Notes under the pieces: model-generated
What the model saw: the letters and a program-made list of their open reading frames with translations, nothing else
Told to the model about the DNA's origin: nothing
The model's database searches: none
In this document: positions 1 through 8,340 of the stretch, piece by piece
Position numbering within the stretch: position 1 is the first letter of the stretch
Layout of the letters: each line of letters begins with the position of its first letter
NCBI GenBank assembly: GCA_004325065.1
Contig: PITI01000418.1
Coordinates: 1-12,773 of the forward strand
DNA length: 12,773 bases
Direction of reading: 5' to 3'
Source: Hamiltosporidium magnivora
Lineage: Eukaryota > Microsporidia > Dubosqiidae
Program-made: the position numbers and the translations under genes

Positions 1-523
1 TTAGTTTGAAATAATATTTGATGCATTGATATATAAATTATTCTTGAAAATATGGATACTTGAAAATTTAATCTCATTATAAGAAAAAGATCCAAAAATT
101 ATGTTTATTCATATATTAGATGCTTGGACTTAAACGATGCATAACATTATTTTAAATACCGAAAATTTGTTATCTGAAAAATACAAAAAAAAAGCGAAGT
201 TTATATTAAAAGTTTTATAAATTATAAATACTGACAGTTTTGGGAAAAGTGATGTTGATTCGAATGTGCAAAATTAAACTATAAAATGAGGTTTAGCTAC
301 TGATGACTTTATGCGGAATATAATTTGAGGGCTAACGTAGTTTTTAATAATCTAGAATGTTGACTAATATATTGAAATTTTAAGTTTTATAGACACACAT
401 TTCTATGTTTATATCCAATGCGATGTTCCAGAACAGACTTTGATTCATTTTTAATGTATCATTTTGAATTTTAAACAATTATATGTTATTCAATTCGAAA
501 ATTTTAGAAAGTATGTATTTAGA
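1..523. other. AT-rich spacer, no gene seen
   Basis: I see no sustained reading frame, RNA gene or repeat in this stretch. It is ordinary AT-rich spacer up to the left edge of the first retroposon copy. Confidence 0.6.
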
Positions 524-763
524 TTCCCCACCAGGCCGGGAGCAGTATTGGTTTGGAATATTCTCTGTTTGCTGTAAGAAGCACTAAAAGGGACTGGTAC
601 TCCATGTTGTGGTTGGGTGTAGGGCCAACAACCCTTCTTTTAAAAGCAACTTGTTATGAAACCCGAAAAAGCAAACAAATCCACTGTAAAAAGACCGGTG
701 AAGATATTACTGAGGGAGGATAAGGCTCTTGCAGGGCTGTAGTGCCGAGAATAAATGATGGAA
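524..763 (+). mobile_element. Short retroposon (SINE-like), copy A, old
   Basis: This block is much less AT-rich than its surroundings and aligns along nearly its whole length, in the same orientation, with the block at 7730-7959. Shared words include GCCGGGAG, TTCTCTG, GTAAGAAGC, ACTAAAAGGGA, CTCCATGTTG, GGGCCAA, AAACCCGA and AAGACCGGT. It carries more differences and small indels than copy B. The flanks show only an imperfect candidate target duplication, GTATTTAGA at 515-523 against GCATTTAGA at 764-772. I see no coding capacity and no clear polymerase III A or B box. The right end is ATG-rich (AAATGATGG), which would fit the short-repeat tail of RTE-type elements. The family assignment is inference; that it is a repeat copy is directly visible. 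Confidence 0.75.
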
Positions 764-772
764 GCATTTAGA

Positions 773-1110
773 AATAGAAGTAAATGTCTAAATTTGCAAA
801 GATTTAAAACTTAGAATTATTTGTCTTAACTATTTGTTTTGAACTATAAATTGAAGATTAAGAAAATTTTATAGTTGAAATTTACCTTACACAATCGCTT
901 CATTTTACTCTAAAATTATTCTTTTAGAGAAAGCAATTTTTTGTATAGTTTGATTATTTAGTTGGTTTTTAATTGAAAAAATTGATTTTATGGCGTATTA
1001 TGACATTATAAGGAATTCATATTTGAATTTCTTCAAAGGCATATAAATGCATTTAAAAACTTCTAATATGTACTGTAATTTGAATACAAACAGTATTTAA
1101 AACAATTTTT
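773..1110. other. AT-rich spacer, no gene seen
   Basis: I see no reading frame or RNA gene here. It is plain spacer between retroposon copy A and the minus-strand open frame. Confidence 0.6.
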
Positions 1111-1404
1111 CTAAAATCTTGAATCATAAGGGTAAATTGTACTGCATACGATGTAAATATAGGACATCACTGAATTCCATACAAGAAACCGAGGAAAATG
1201 AAATCTATTTCTTTTTTGAAAATTCCCAGCGGGTATGAAATTGACATTAAACTGAAAATTATCTAGCATTAAAATCTGCTTCCGTTTAATTTCATAAATA
1301 GGGATCGAATTACAATAATCTAACCTAAGCCAAATATACGGACCAATAAATGTCAAAAATGTGTATATAGCAAAAAATTCAATTGGTCTCGCTTTTGAAT
1401 ACAG
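1111..1404 (-). other. Unrecognised open frame, possible gene relic
   Basis: An open stretch of about 97 codons lies between an upstream TAA at 1405-1407 and a stop at 1111-1113. No ATG lies near its start; the first usable start would be a TTG at 1354-1356. The peptide has more W, G, P, R and H than random AT-rich DNA would give, with segments such as FIGPYIWLRLDYC and FIPAGNFQKRNRFHFPRFL. The underlying DNA is also slightly richer in G+C. I recognise no domain. It could be a fragment of a decayed gene or transposon, or chance. No intact neighbour helps to decide. Confidence 0.2.
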
Positions 1405-1407
1405 TTA

Positions 1408-2076
1408 TAATTTATATTTTTACATACTAATGATTTCTGTTTTATAATCAATATTTATATCAAATATATATACCTTTTTTGCAATCTAAAAGAAGGAATG
1501 GGTTTAATAAATAATCAAGCATAAATGTAATGTATCTTAATATTTTGAATACATTTGGTCTAAATATGATTTTTTAGCAGAAAATTATTGAGAATATGTT
1601 TTTTAAACAAATCTAAACTGATCAAAATTCAACGAATTAAAAAAAATTCTTATAATTTTTAACAAACCTGATCTACCTTTTTTATATATATATTTGGGTC
1701 GATTTACGTTTTAACTACTTCAAAAAAGTTTAATTTTGATCCATGGTATAAGCTTTTATAAAGTTGTTAAAAATCAATTGTAAAATATTCGATCTTTGGT
1801 TGAAATTTTCTATCAAATTTAGTCATTTAAGTTATTATAATTTATGGAGATACAAATAAAGTATCAAATTCTCATATAATGTAATTATTCATATCTTAGA
1901 TGTTCCTTTTAAATTATCTTTTTTTGATTTCTTTGTATGGTTCCAAGAAAATTTGCTGGCAACGATTCGTTATATTGTATTCAAATTATACACATTTGTA
2001 AGACTGGCGGAATCTTATAAACCATTTTTTAATGTTGATTGCTACTAAGGTATTTACTTTTATAAAATATCATATT
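1408..2076. other. AT-rich spacer, no gene seen
   Basis: This is spacer with A/T runs and no supportable gene, downstream of the LRR gene relic that is read from the minus strand. Confidence 0.6.
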
Positions 2077-2310
2077 TTAATAGAATTTTAACATAAAAAT
2101 AACCGTTCTTGGTAATAAATTACATATAACAATATTTAATCGGGCATATAAGCATCTTGAATTCATAGAAGTTAAAAATACTTTCAAAATTGTAGATTGA
2201 AAATTGAAAATAAGTTTAATACTGTATAAAATAATTAAGATATTTTTTTTACAAACTAAGATAATCCTTATAACACAAAATTTTGACCATCTATCTATCA
2301 ATAAGACCAA
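2077..2310 (-). pseudogene. Possible 3' end of the LRR relic
   Basis: A further open frame, shifted relative to fragment 7, reads ILKVFLTSMNSRCLYARLNI, which could be a last repeat unit before a TAA. It has no ATG at its start (TTG at 2308-2310) and overlaps the end of fragment 7. I include it as a likely continuation; it may also be chance. Confidence 0.25.
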
Positions 2311-2535
2311 ATTCTTCGTATATATGATTTTTATATTTTGACCGGTTTTTATATTGAAATAGATTAAGTTTTATATTTGTAGGGTTTGCAAAATCTGATT
2401 TTTTAAACTTTAACAAAGCATTATAATGAATTATGGAATCAAAAAAACTCATATAAACTAAACAACGGAGAGAACACAACCATATCAAGTCTTTATCTGT
2501 TAGTTGGGATTCATTCATATAAAACTTTTTATTTT
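2291..2535 (-). pseudogene. Fragment 7: last clear LRR segment of the relic
   Basis: This reads KKFYMNESQLTDKDLIWLCS then LRCLVYMSFFDSII, a good LRR-like unit, followed by lysine/asparagine-rich text to TAG at 2291-2293. The ATG at 2516-2518 overlaps the TGA of the previous fragment. The LRR begins before that ATG, so it is not a true start. Confidence 0.45.
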
Positions 2536-2829
2536 ATATCGAATATCCTTACAAAATAGATTGCTAAAATTTATATTGTTAAATTTACACCTATGAAATT
2601 TTATATATTCAAGATTTTTGCAACGAATAGATTCTTTATCAGAAGTACTAAATATACAATATTTGAACGTTAAAGATTCTATTTGATTGAATTTACAATT
2701 TTGAAATGAATTTACAATCGACCCTATAATATTTACTTTCTCCAAGGTAACTGATTTTGACTCTGTTAAGAAACTTAATTCGAGAATATCGTATTTAGAA
2801 ATACTATGATCTGAAAATAAAAAATTTAT
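2515..2829 (-). pseudogene. Fragment 6: LRR-rich segment of the relic
   Basis: This is in frame with fragment 5 after its TAA and open to TGA at 2515-2517. It is the clearest LRR part of the locus: YDILELSFLTESKSVTLEKV, FNQIESLTFKYCIF and NLEYIKFHRCKFNNINF follow the strand-turn spacing of about 22-26 residues. Near its end an A-rich run (2527-2535) marks a frame change, because the next LRR (KKFYMNESQLTDKDLIWL) is read one base off. Confidence 0.55.
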
Positions 2830-3474
2830 TTACATTTTTTTATTCCTATTCTTAAACTGGCTTAAAATATAATTTTTTGCCAATTTATTTTCAAATTGCA
2901 AGCGAAGATTTTTCAATTCATCCAACATATCAATATAATCATAGATAATTGATTTCGAAGAGATTTCCGGATATATAACTTCGAGAATCATTATTGAATT
3001 ATTTCGGTAAGTAAATCTGACATTTTCATTCTTCTCTATAATTTTTATTTCTTCCAAGACTAGCCTTTTGATATTTTTAAATAATAATATCTCATTCAAT
3101 GACGCAAACGATATTTCTGAATGCCTAATATTTATAAAATTTATATATTCGTACTTCGATATTTGAAGAAAATTGAATTCTAGCAGTTTTTCGTTATAAA
3201 AATCCATAATTAAATTTTCGATATGGTTATCATTCGTTTTGAAACCCATGATACGCCACATGGAACATTTATAAATGAAGGATGTGTTTACTAAAATCTT
3301 TGAATTGGATTCGCGTGGATAAAAATTGGTATTTATACAAAATTCTGAAAATTTAATTTTATTTTTGGTTTCATGGTTGTAATTTTCTTGAAAAGAAATA
3401 TTCAAATCGGTAATAAGGCATATTATTTCAGGAGCAAATGGTTCATCTTTTCCATGTATTAACTTTTCGTTCAT
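2830..3474 (-). pseudogene. Fragment 5: central part of the LRR relic
   Basis: This is 214 codons from ATG 3472-3474 to TAA 2830-2832. The ATG is probably an internal methionine: the preceding LRR text runs into it with a one-base step back. The segment alternates short strands (IKRLVLEEIKII, ISKYEYINFINI) with charged helices and ends in a lysine/asparagine-rich stretch. Beyond the TAA the same frame continues with no shift into clear LRR-like sequence, so the TAA looks like a nonsense change within one gene. No catalytic motif is visible. Confidence 0.5.
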
Positions 3475-3572
3475 TCGTATTCATCTAAAATTCCAAAGAA
3501 TGAAATCCTAGATATATTTTTAACTTCTTCAGATAAATCAAATTCAATATCTTTGAAATCGCAAGAGTGAAT
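3471..3572 (-). pseudogene. Fragment 4: short LRR segment in another frame
   Basis: This is a 33-codon stretch ending at TGA (3471-3473), reading IHSCDFKDIEFDLSEEVKNI followed by SRISFFGILDEYE. It has the LRR pattern (xLxIxxCxFxxI) and a mixed, charged composition, unlike the overlapping reading of fragment 3. Its stop overlaps the ATG of the next fragment (ATGA at 3471-3474). It is too short to appear as an ORF by itself and is supported by composition and pattern only. Confidence 0.4.
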
Positions 3573-3778
3573 TCGAGAGCTTTGGTTCTTCTGAATATTT
3601 TATGCTTATTAAAGAAATCAATAAAAATGTTGTCTAACTTTAAATTAAAAAATACAGTTTTTTCTAAGTTATTCAAAACCAACGATAGAATATTTTCTAC
3701 TTCTGATCTAATTCTATCAATATTCTGCAAATGTATTACCTGGATTGTAAATAAATCAAACAAAACTTCTAAAATAAG
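3572..3778 (-). pseudogene. Fragment 3: first LRR-like part of the relic
   Basis: This is in frame with fragment 2 beyond the single TGA (context TGA CTT). It contains FFNLKLDNIFIDFF and FRRTKALEF, which read as LRR strands. The frame stays open to TAG at 3485-3487, but from about 3572 the neighbouring frame gives the more LRR-like text. The last 80 or so bases of the formal ORF are therefore probably out of frame. A one-base loss near 3571-3575 would explain the switch. Confidence 0.5.
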
Positions 3779-4438
3779 TCAATTATCTCTTATCTGAAGC
3801 AACAATTTGTCATAATGAGGGATATAATATGCATTACCAATTCTAAGAATTCGATTTTTAACATCAGTAGTAATAAAATCGTTTTCCTTCAGTTTGAAAG
3901 CACATGCTTGTGCATATAGAAATTTCATAAAACCATTTATTTCTGACATATATGAGAAACGGATTACTTTAAAAATGAACATAAATAACCTAAAAGAACG
4001 GTTATCAGAAATATTAAATCTAACTTTCATATCATTTGAAATATTTTCAAAATCTATTTTAATGAAACTTAAATTAAATAGAAGATTCTGAATTATATTT
4101 GTAATATTAATATCAAATTCTACTTCAAAATGATCTAGAAAATATAGAATTGAGATAAACGTATGATAAGAAAAATTTTGCTGTGGTAAATAGCAAGTTT
4201 TTAAGTAATAGTAAAATATTAAAAATCCAGGATAGTATATACCTTCCATGTATAAAATGATTTCTTGATGTGTTTCTGATGGCGATACATAGAATTTTCT
4301 AAATCTAAGCGGATATTTTTCGATATCATTAAGATAAAAAATTGGTTCATTTTTAAATGTATTTTCGCTCACAATTTCGTCTAAGATACTTCCTTTGCTG
4401 CATCTTATACTCTTAAATATTCTATATTTGAATTTATT
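3779..4438 (-). pseudogene. Fragment 2: BTB-like N-terminal part of the LRR relic
   Basis: The frame is open from after TGA (4439-4441) to TGA at 3779-3781. There is no credible ATG at its start; GTG at 4370-4372 lies in the interior, consistent with a piece of a longer protein. The segment from about 4320 to 4090 has the spacing of a BTB/POZ-type fold: FLIFYYYLKTCY resembles the 'FLxYIYT' strand-helix, followed by FISILYFLDHFEVE like the 'LLxAADxLxV' helix. This resemblance is by eye only. After the TGA the same frame continues directly into fragment 3. Confidence 0.5.
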
Positions 4439-4611
4439 TCATCTAATGGCAGAATATCACCCGTAGAATCATTTTTTCTATCATTTACCTGAAAAACAAA
4501 TTTCACATTAGTAACAGTAGCTATAATCAAAAAATTAAGCATAGTATACAATATGATTTTATTTTGCATATAAATTCTTTTTTTTGAATATAATGAACAT
4601 ATGCCGAGCAT
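4405..4611 (-). pseudogene. Fragment 1: signal-peptide exon of the LRR relic
   Basis: This is 68 codons ending at TAA (4405-4407). ATG at 4609-4611 opens the frame, but an internal ATG at residue 15 (MQNKIILYTM) gives a cleaner signal peptide: short basic start, hydrophobic core LNFLIIATV, then polar residues. A charged linker follows (NDRKNDSTGD). The next fragment's frame is open from 4438, so it overlaps the end of this one. A single-base indel in 4408-4438 would join them. The secretion role is inferred from the hydrophobic core. Confidence 0.55.
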
Positions 4612-5567
4612 CTAAAATATTGTTACCACCTATATATTCTCATTTATAGTTATAAAAATTTTCTAGGCAAATAAAAAAATTGATTCTAGAATTTTTTAAA
4701 CGTCGCATGTCTAATTAAAATTTTCTTATTACAATGAAAATATTTATTTCCAAATGTTTAAATTAAACATCATAATAATTTCATCGGGCAAAAGTAGTTT
4801 AAATCTACAAAACATTTGGCAAGTGTACTTCATTAAATATTTTATATATTAATATGAGAAAAGGTAGATGTATAAACAACTAAATATATGTTTAGCTGTA
4901 TGATATATTGCAGACCGTAAAAACAAATAAAAATAAACCTAAAATATTAGCATATAACCATTTTCAGGTTTGTACTACCAGCTAAAATACAAAATAGATT
5001 GTGTATTAATCCTAGAAACTATAAGGTTCTAATTAAAAATAATGACGAAACCTAATCATTTTTTTAAATTTTAATATAATTTAGCAAAACAAATTAAGAA
5101 GAATGGTTCCCTATAGACAAGCCATAAAAAAAACTTCCATAGGTTGCCAATGATACAAATAGTTACATTCAAAATATAAATAAAACTAAATTTAACTTGG
5201 TTTTATGTCTCAAACATATTCATATGAAACTAGAATCTGAGGATGTCAATATATATATACTGTAGTAGAATAATTATATATATTTCTTTATAATATTCGA
5301 AGCTTCAATTCTTTTACAATTCAAAATAATTTTTACCAAGTAAAATCATGATTTACTTTAATTTATGAATACATTATAAAAAAATTATTTTTTGCATCAT
5401 ACTACTATTTGTTAGAATAAGCTATTAAATTGTAACCATAATGCAAAAATACAAGATTGTAATTCAATACTATATATTTCCTTGATAAAAGACGGCCTTT
5501 CTGAAGTAAATGTTGAAATTTAACTAAATATCATGCAAAAAAGATATTGAAATTTCTTTAAAATAAC
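4612..5567. other. AT-rich spacer, upstream of the LRR relic
   Basis: I see no gene. The part next to 4611 is where a promoter for the minus-strand relic should lie, but I recognise no clear motif there. Runs of A/T and short TA repeats (for example near 5251-5283) are all that is visible. Confidence 0.5.
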
Positions 5568-5850
5568 CCGTGCTCTTTTAATAACATTCTGTTGAAGTAA
5601 TTTTTTTTTGGTTGGCTAAGAAGACTGAATGCACGCCCAAATGCTGCTGAAGGCTTAGATATAAAATCGAATAAATATTGTACAAGAGGCTGAAATATAC
5701 GAAAATCAATACGCTCCGCTAGGTGAACATACTAAAGAGGGAATGTGTTTTAAGCTAAAAAAATACAAAGTTTTGATGCTCTTTTAAGGGTAAAAAGTCA
5801 AAAGCTATACTGTGTTTTAAATATATGTTAAAACCGTTTATAAATAAGGT
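5568..5850. other. Slightly GC-richer block, possible transposon debris
   Basis: This stretch is less AT-rich than its surroundings. It holds an unrecognised plus-strand open stretch from about 5665 (reading INIVQEAEIYENQYAPLGEH) that stops near 5789. The word TGCTCTTTTAA occurs at 5571-5581 and again at 5778-5788. It may be an upstream part of the Ty3/gypsy fossil that begins about 320 bases further on, but I could not match it to reverse transcriptase or RNase H. Confidence 0.25.
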
Positions 5851-6173
5851 GATAGGAAATAAACAAATAATATTATGAAAAAAACAAGGTATAATTAATC
5901 TTGGGTAAGTCAAATTTTAATTTTTAATTATATAAACCAATAATGTCATTAATCGGAGACTTATTAACTAGCAAAACATTAAAACATATTAATTTATTTT
6001 ATAATTTCGAAAAAACATCTTTTTTGTTCTAAGATTGAAATCCATATTTGTTTTTAACACTACAGGACATGGATCAATTCTTTTATGATATTTGATATAA
6101 ATTTTGATTTCTATTTGTAAAAAACTTAAACATCTATCAATGTATAAATATTTTTTTAAACTCATAGACATAA
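5851..6173. other. AT-rich spacer left of the integrase fossil
   Basis: I see no supportable gene. The minus-strand open frame here has no recognisable content. In an intact Ty3/gypsy element this position would hold the integrase zinc finger and first catalytic aspartate, but I could not read either on the plus strand. Confidence 0.45.
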
Positions 6174-6539
6174 CCAACTATTGATAAATTGTGGTGGGTG
6201 AATAACATTATATAAACCCGTTCTGCTTGGCTATTGGTATGTGAAATTCTTGTCGAGATCATTATTTGGATTTTTAATGTTATGATGACAACACTACGTT
6301 CTAGGTTGCAAAATAAGTGTTTCTATAAGTAGGAGGCTGTAAAAGGAACGGCAAAACGTTCGCTACAAAAAATTCTATGGTTTTTTTATGTAAATAGATT
6401 GCGGACCGCAGATGAAAATATGAGTAATGCCATTTAAAAGTATAAGGCCTAACATTGTCTATATTAGTTGAAATATTTCGCGCCTGAGAGTTATGAAAAA
6501 ATATTCTTTAAAGAGCCAGTAAAGCTAAGATGCAAGTAA
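6174..6539 (+). pseudogene. Fossil Ty3/gypsy integrase core
   Basis: One plus-strand frame reads as a retrotransposon integrase core broken by stops at 6213, 6330, 6435, 6450 and 6465, ending at 6537. Recognisable parts in order: PTIDKLWWVN (usual 'VIDKxxRWVE'), TRSAWLLVCEILVEIII (usual 'ksaetVxxiLVExII'), LRSRLQNK where 'SDRGxxFxxK' is expected, KGTAKRSLQKIL where 'NGKAERxxxxL' is expected, ADENMSNAI and FAPESYEKIFFKEPVKLR (usual 'SPxExxFGRxPxLP'). The second catalytic aspartate and the catalytic glutamate are not conserved (the latter reads as lysine), so the copy is dead. Lesions in frame are all nonsense codons, not frameshifts. The assignment is by motif order and spacing from family knowledge. 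No long terminal repeats or neighbouring reverse transcriptase were found. Confidence 0.6.
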
Positions 6540-7716
6540 TACCTATTTTTATGAAATTGCAGCACCTAATTAGACTTCATATATGTTCCCTTGATATATC
6601 TTAGCTAGAAATCTATTAGGTTCTTGAAATATAGAGAAAGTAGAAATGAAGCCGGTCTTGAGAATATCTAAAGAGATCTCGACTGTTGATCATCTTACAG
6701 TAAATTACTGTTCATTAAATGACTTTGACGTACTATTCAGGGAAAAATTTTAAGATTTAGTTATGTAAATGACACTGATAAAATTTTGTAAGAGCAATTA
6801 TCAACTTTTAACCTTGAACTAAGTAAATGTTATGAAAACAAACAATACATGCCATAATTTTAACATGTACTATTTTTTAAAATTTTTTTTATTATATCTT
6901 ATCATTTTTAAGACCCTTTTATCATATCATATTATCTTGAAAGTTAAATCTATTTATTTTTCTAATGATAAAAAAAAATAAATATATGGTATTCTAACCA
7001 TATTTCTGATATGCATACAATATTTTGAAAGGAAAGTAGGTCTTTTAAGATAAGGTCCTTTAAGATAGCGGTTTTTCTTTTTTATTGAAATTACATTGGA
7101 AACATCTTAATAATGTTTCTAACTTTTCTACTTTATCTGATTTTGAGCAGTAATAGTTTTACAAGTAGCTTTATATTAAAAATATTGTCAATTTTTTTGT
7201 TATTTATTTGCATTTAAGCCAAATATTGAAGATAAAATCACTGCCTCATTAAAAACCTTATTTTAAAAGATAAAATTAGCAATCAAAATTAACTCATAGA
7301 TCGATTTGACTTTCCTAATTTAATGCGAAATCTTAAATATAAGATCTATTCAAGAATATTATTGTAGAAATATAGACATAATTAAACTTTTGATCTTTAC
7401 AACTGTAATATCAAATATTTTTGTGATTAAATTAAGAATATTGATATCTTTGATTAATTTCCCTAGAAAATATGTGGCTATTTTATAAAGATATTAAGGT
7501 GGAAAGGTTTTTAATATATAATTCTAAAACGAGTATACATAGGTTTTTTATTGTATTTACTTACTTTTTTCTCAAAATTTTATAAATTATATTGTACCTA
7601 ACTTTATATTCAATCAGACTTTGGATATTTCATTTTTCTCCGTAAGGCATCTAAACTTGAAGTATGTCTCTATCAATTAGATCGCATTCCTGCGCACAAT
7701 TCTTTTATTATAAAGT
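6540..7716. other. AT-rich spacer right of the integrase fossil
   Basis: The first 180 bases are slightly GC-richer and may be eroded integrase C-terminus, but I cannot read it. The rest is spacer with A/T runs. A two-copy 15-bp tandem repeat lies at 7038-7067. I see no gene. Confidence 0.45.
7038..7067. repeat. Two-copy 15-bp tandem repeat
   Basis: AGGTCTTTTAAGATA is followed directly by AGGTCCTTTAAGATA, one mismatch. It is too short to assign a role and is probably replication slippage. Confidence 0.7.
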
Positions 7717-7729
7717 AATTGTCTGTAAA
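7717..7729. repeat. Left target-site duplication of retroposon copy B
   Basis: AATTGTCTGTAAA occurs here and again, perfectly, at 7960-7972, flanking the retroposon. A 13-bp direct duplication is the typical mark of target-primed reverse transcription. Confidence 0.8.
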
Positions 7730-7959
7730 TTCTCCATCATGCCGGGAGGTGAATTGGCTTGATTTATTCTCTGCTTGTCGTAAGAAGCGACTAAAAGGGA
7801 ACGATCCTCCATGTTGGAGTTGGGCGTAGGGCCAAAAACTCACCCTTTAAAACCACCCTTTAAAACCCGATAAGTAAACAAACCCACTGAATAAGACCGG
7901 TTGGCGGTTTACCAAGGGCGGCCAAGGCTTGCATAGGGCTTTGGTGCCAAGGACGAATG
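7730..7959 (+). mobile_element. Short retroposon (SINE-like), copy B, complete
   Basis: This 230-bp insertion lies between perfect 13-bp direct duplications and aligns with copy A at 524-763 in the same orientation. It contains a small possible hairpin, GTCG-TAAGAAG-CGAC (7778-7792). It then has ACTAAAAGGGA, a CCATGTTGGAGTTGGGCGTAGG block and a right end GGACGAATG. It has no open frame of its own; minus-strand codons that cross it are incidental. I see no convincing polymerase III A/B boxes, so it is either a SINE of unclear head or an internally deleted LINE derivative. From memory, the 'GTCGTAAGA.GCGACTAAAAGGGA' leader resembles sequences upstream of RTE-like LINEs in arthropods; that is low-confidence recall. 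Perfect duplications show it is the younger of the two copies. Confidence 0.8.
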
Positions 7960-7972
7960 AATTGTCTGTAAA
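7960..7972. repeat. Right target-site duplication of retroposon copy B
   Basis: This is a perfect 13-bp copy of 7717-7729 (AATTGTCTGTAAA), which fixes the right boundary of the insertion at 7959. Confidence 0.8.
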
Positions 7973-8340
7973 AGTAATAGAAACATATTTTTTATTTTTA
8001 TTCGTTTTGTACACACTTTTTTTGGCTAAAATTTTTTTATGCTTCAAGAATATATTAAATTTAAAATATAAATGAACTCAAAATTTTGGAATATAAATAG
8101 TACTATGGGTTGAACCACCATATTATTTTTATACAAATTTGTATTAAAACTTTAGAGTTTGAACATATTAAATTAAACTAAGAAAGATATTTTTTTATAA
8201 AAAATAGTAGATACAAACTGAATAAAACTTGATTATAGTATTGAAAAGCATTAGATTATAATTTTTATGGCTTTAGATGAATTCAAACCAATATTTTTAA
8301 TTAATATAGAGTTTCAAAAAAAAATCAGATATTGAAAATT
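7973..8340. other. AT-rich 3' flank of the secreted-protein locus
   Basis: I see no gene. It is the presumed 3' untranslated and terminator region of the minus-strand gene that ends at 8341, with no clear polyadenylation signal recognised. Confidence 0.5.

Larger units (their letters stand above)
2080..4611 (-). pseudogene. Secreted LRR-family protein gene, multiply disrupted
   Basis: The minus strand carries one protein-like text of roughly 800 codons that no single frame can read. The order is signal peptide (4611-4405), a BTB-like N-terminal part (4438-3782), then LRR-like segments (3778-2291, possibly to 2080). Lesions seen: a frame change within 4408-4438, in-frame TGA at 3779-3781, a frame change near 3572, another near 3475, in-frame TAA at 2830-2832, a frame change in an A-run near 2527-2535, and TAG at 2291-2293. 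LRR-like features are spaced L/I/F positions around a C or N, for example LEYIKFHRCKF and IESLTFKYCIF. The intact form would be a secreted or surface LRR protein of the kind expanded in some microsporidia (family knowledge, not a database hit). The number of lesions argues for a pseudogene over sequencing error. Confidence 0.7.

Noticed and set aside
3481..3488. Simple one-base shift joining the formal ORFs that end at 3485 and start at 3474
   Set aside because: The downstream frame has a TGA at 3481-3483, so no single indel there joins them; the path through the third frame (3471-3572) is more consistent.
3567..4091. Two plus-strand open frames across the LRR relic (3567-3797 and 3894-4091)
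   Set aside because: Both are shadows of the minus-strand relic and show no independent pattern.
5989..6177. Minus-strand 62-codon open frame next to the integrase fossil
   Set aside because: No recognisable content, and it abuts plus-strand sequence that reads as integrase.
7847..8047. Minus-strand 66-codon open frame
   Set aside because: It runs through the right part of retroposon copy B and into its flank, lacks a real start (TTG), and has no recognisable content.
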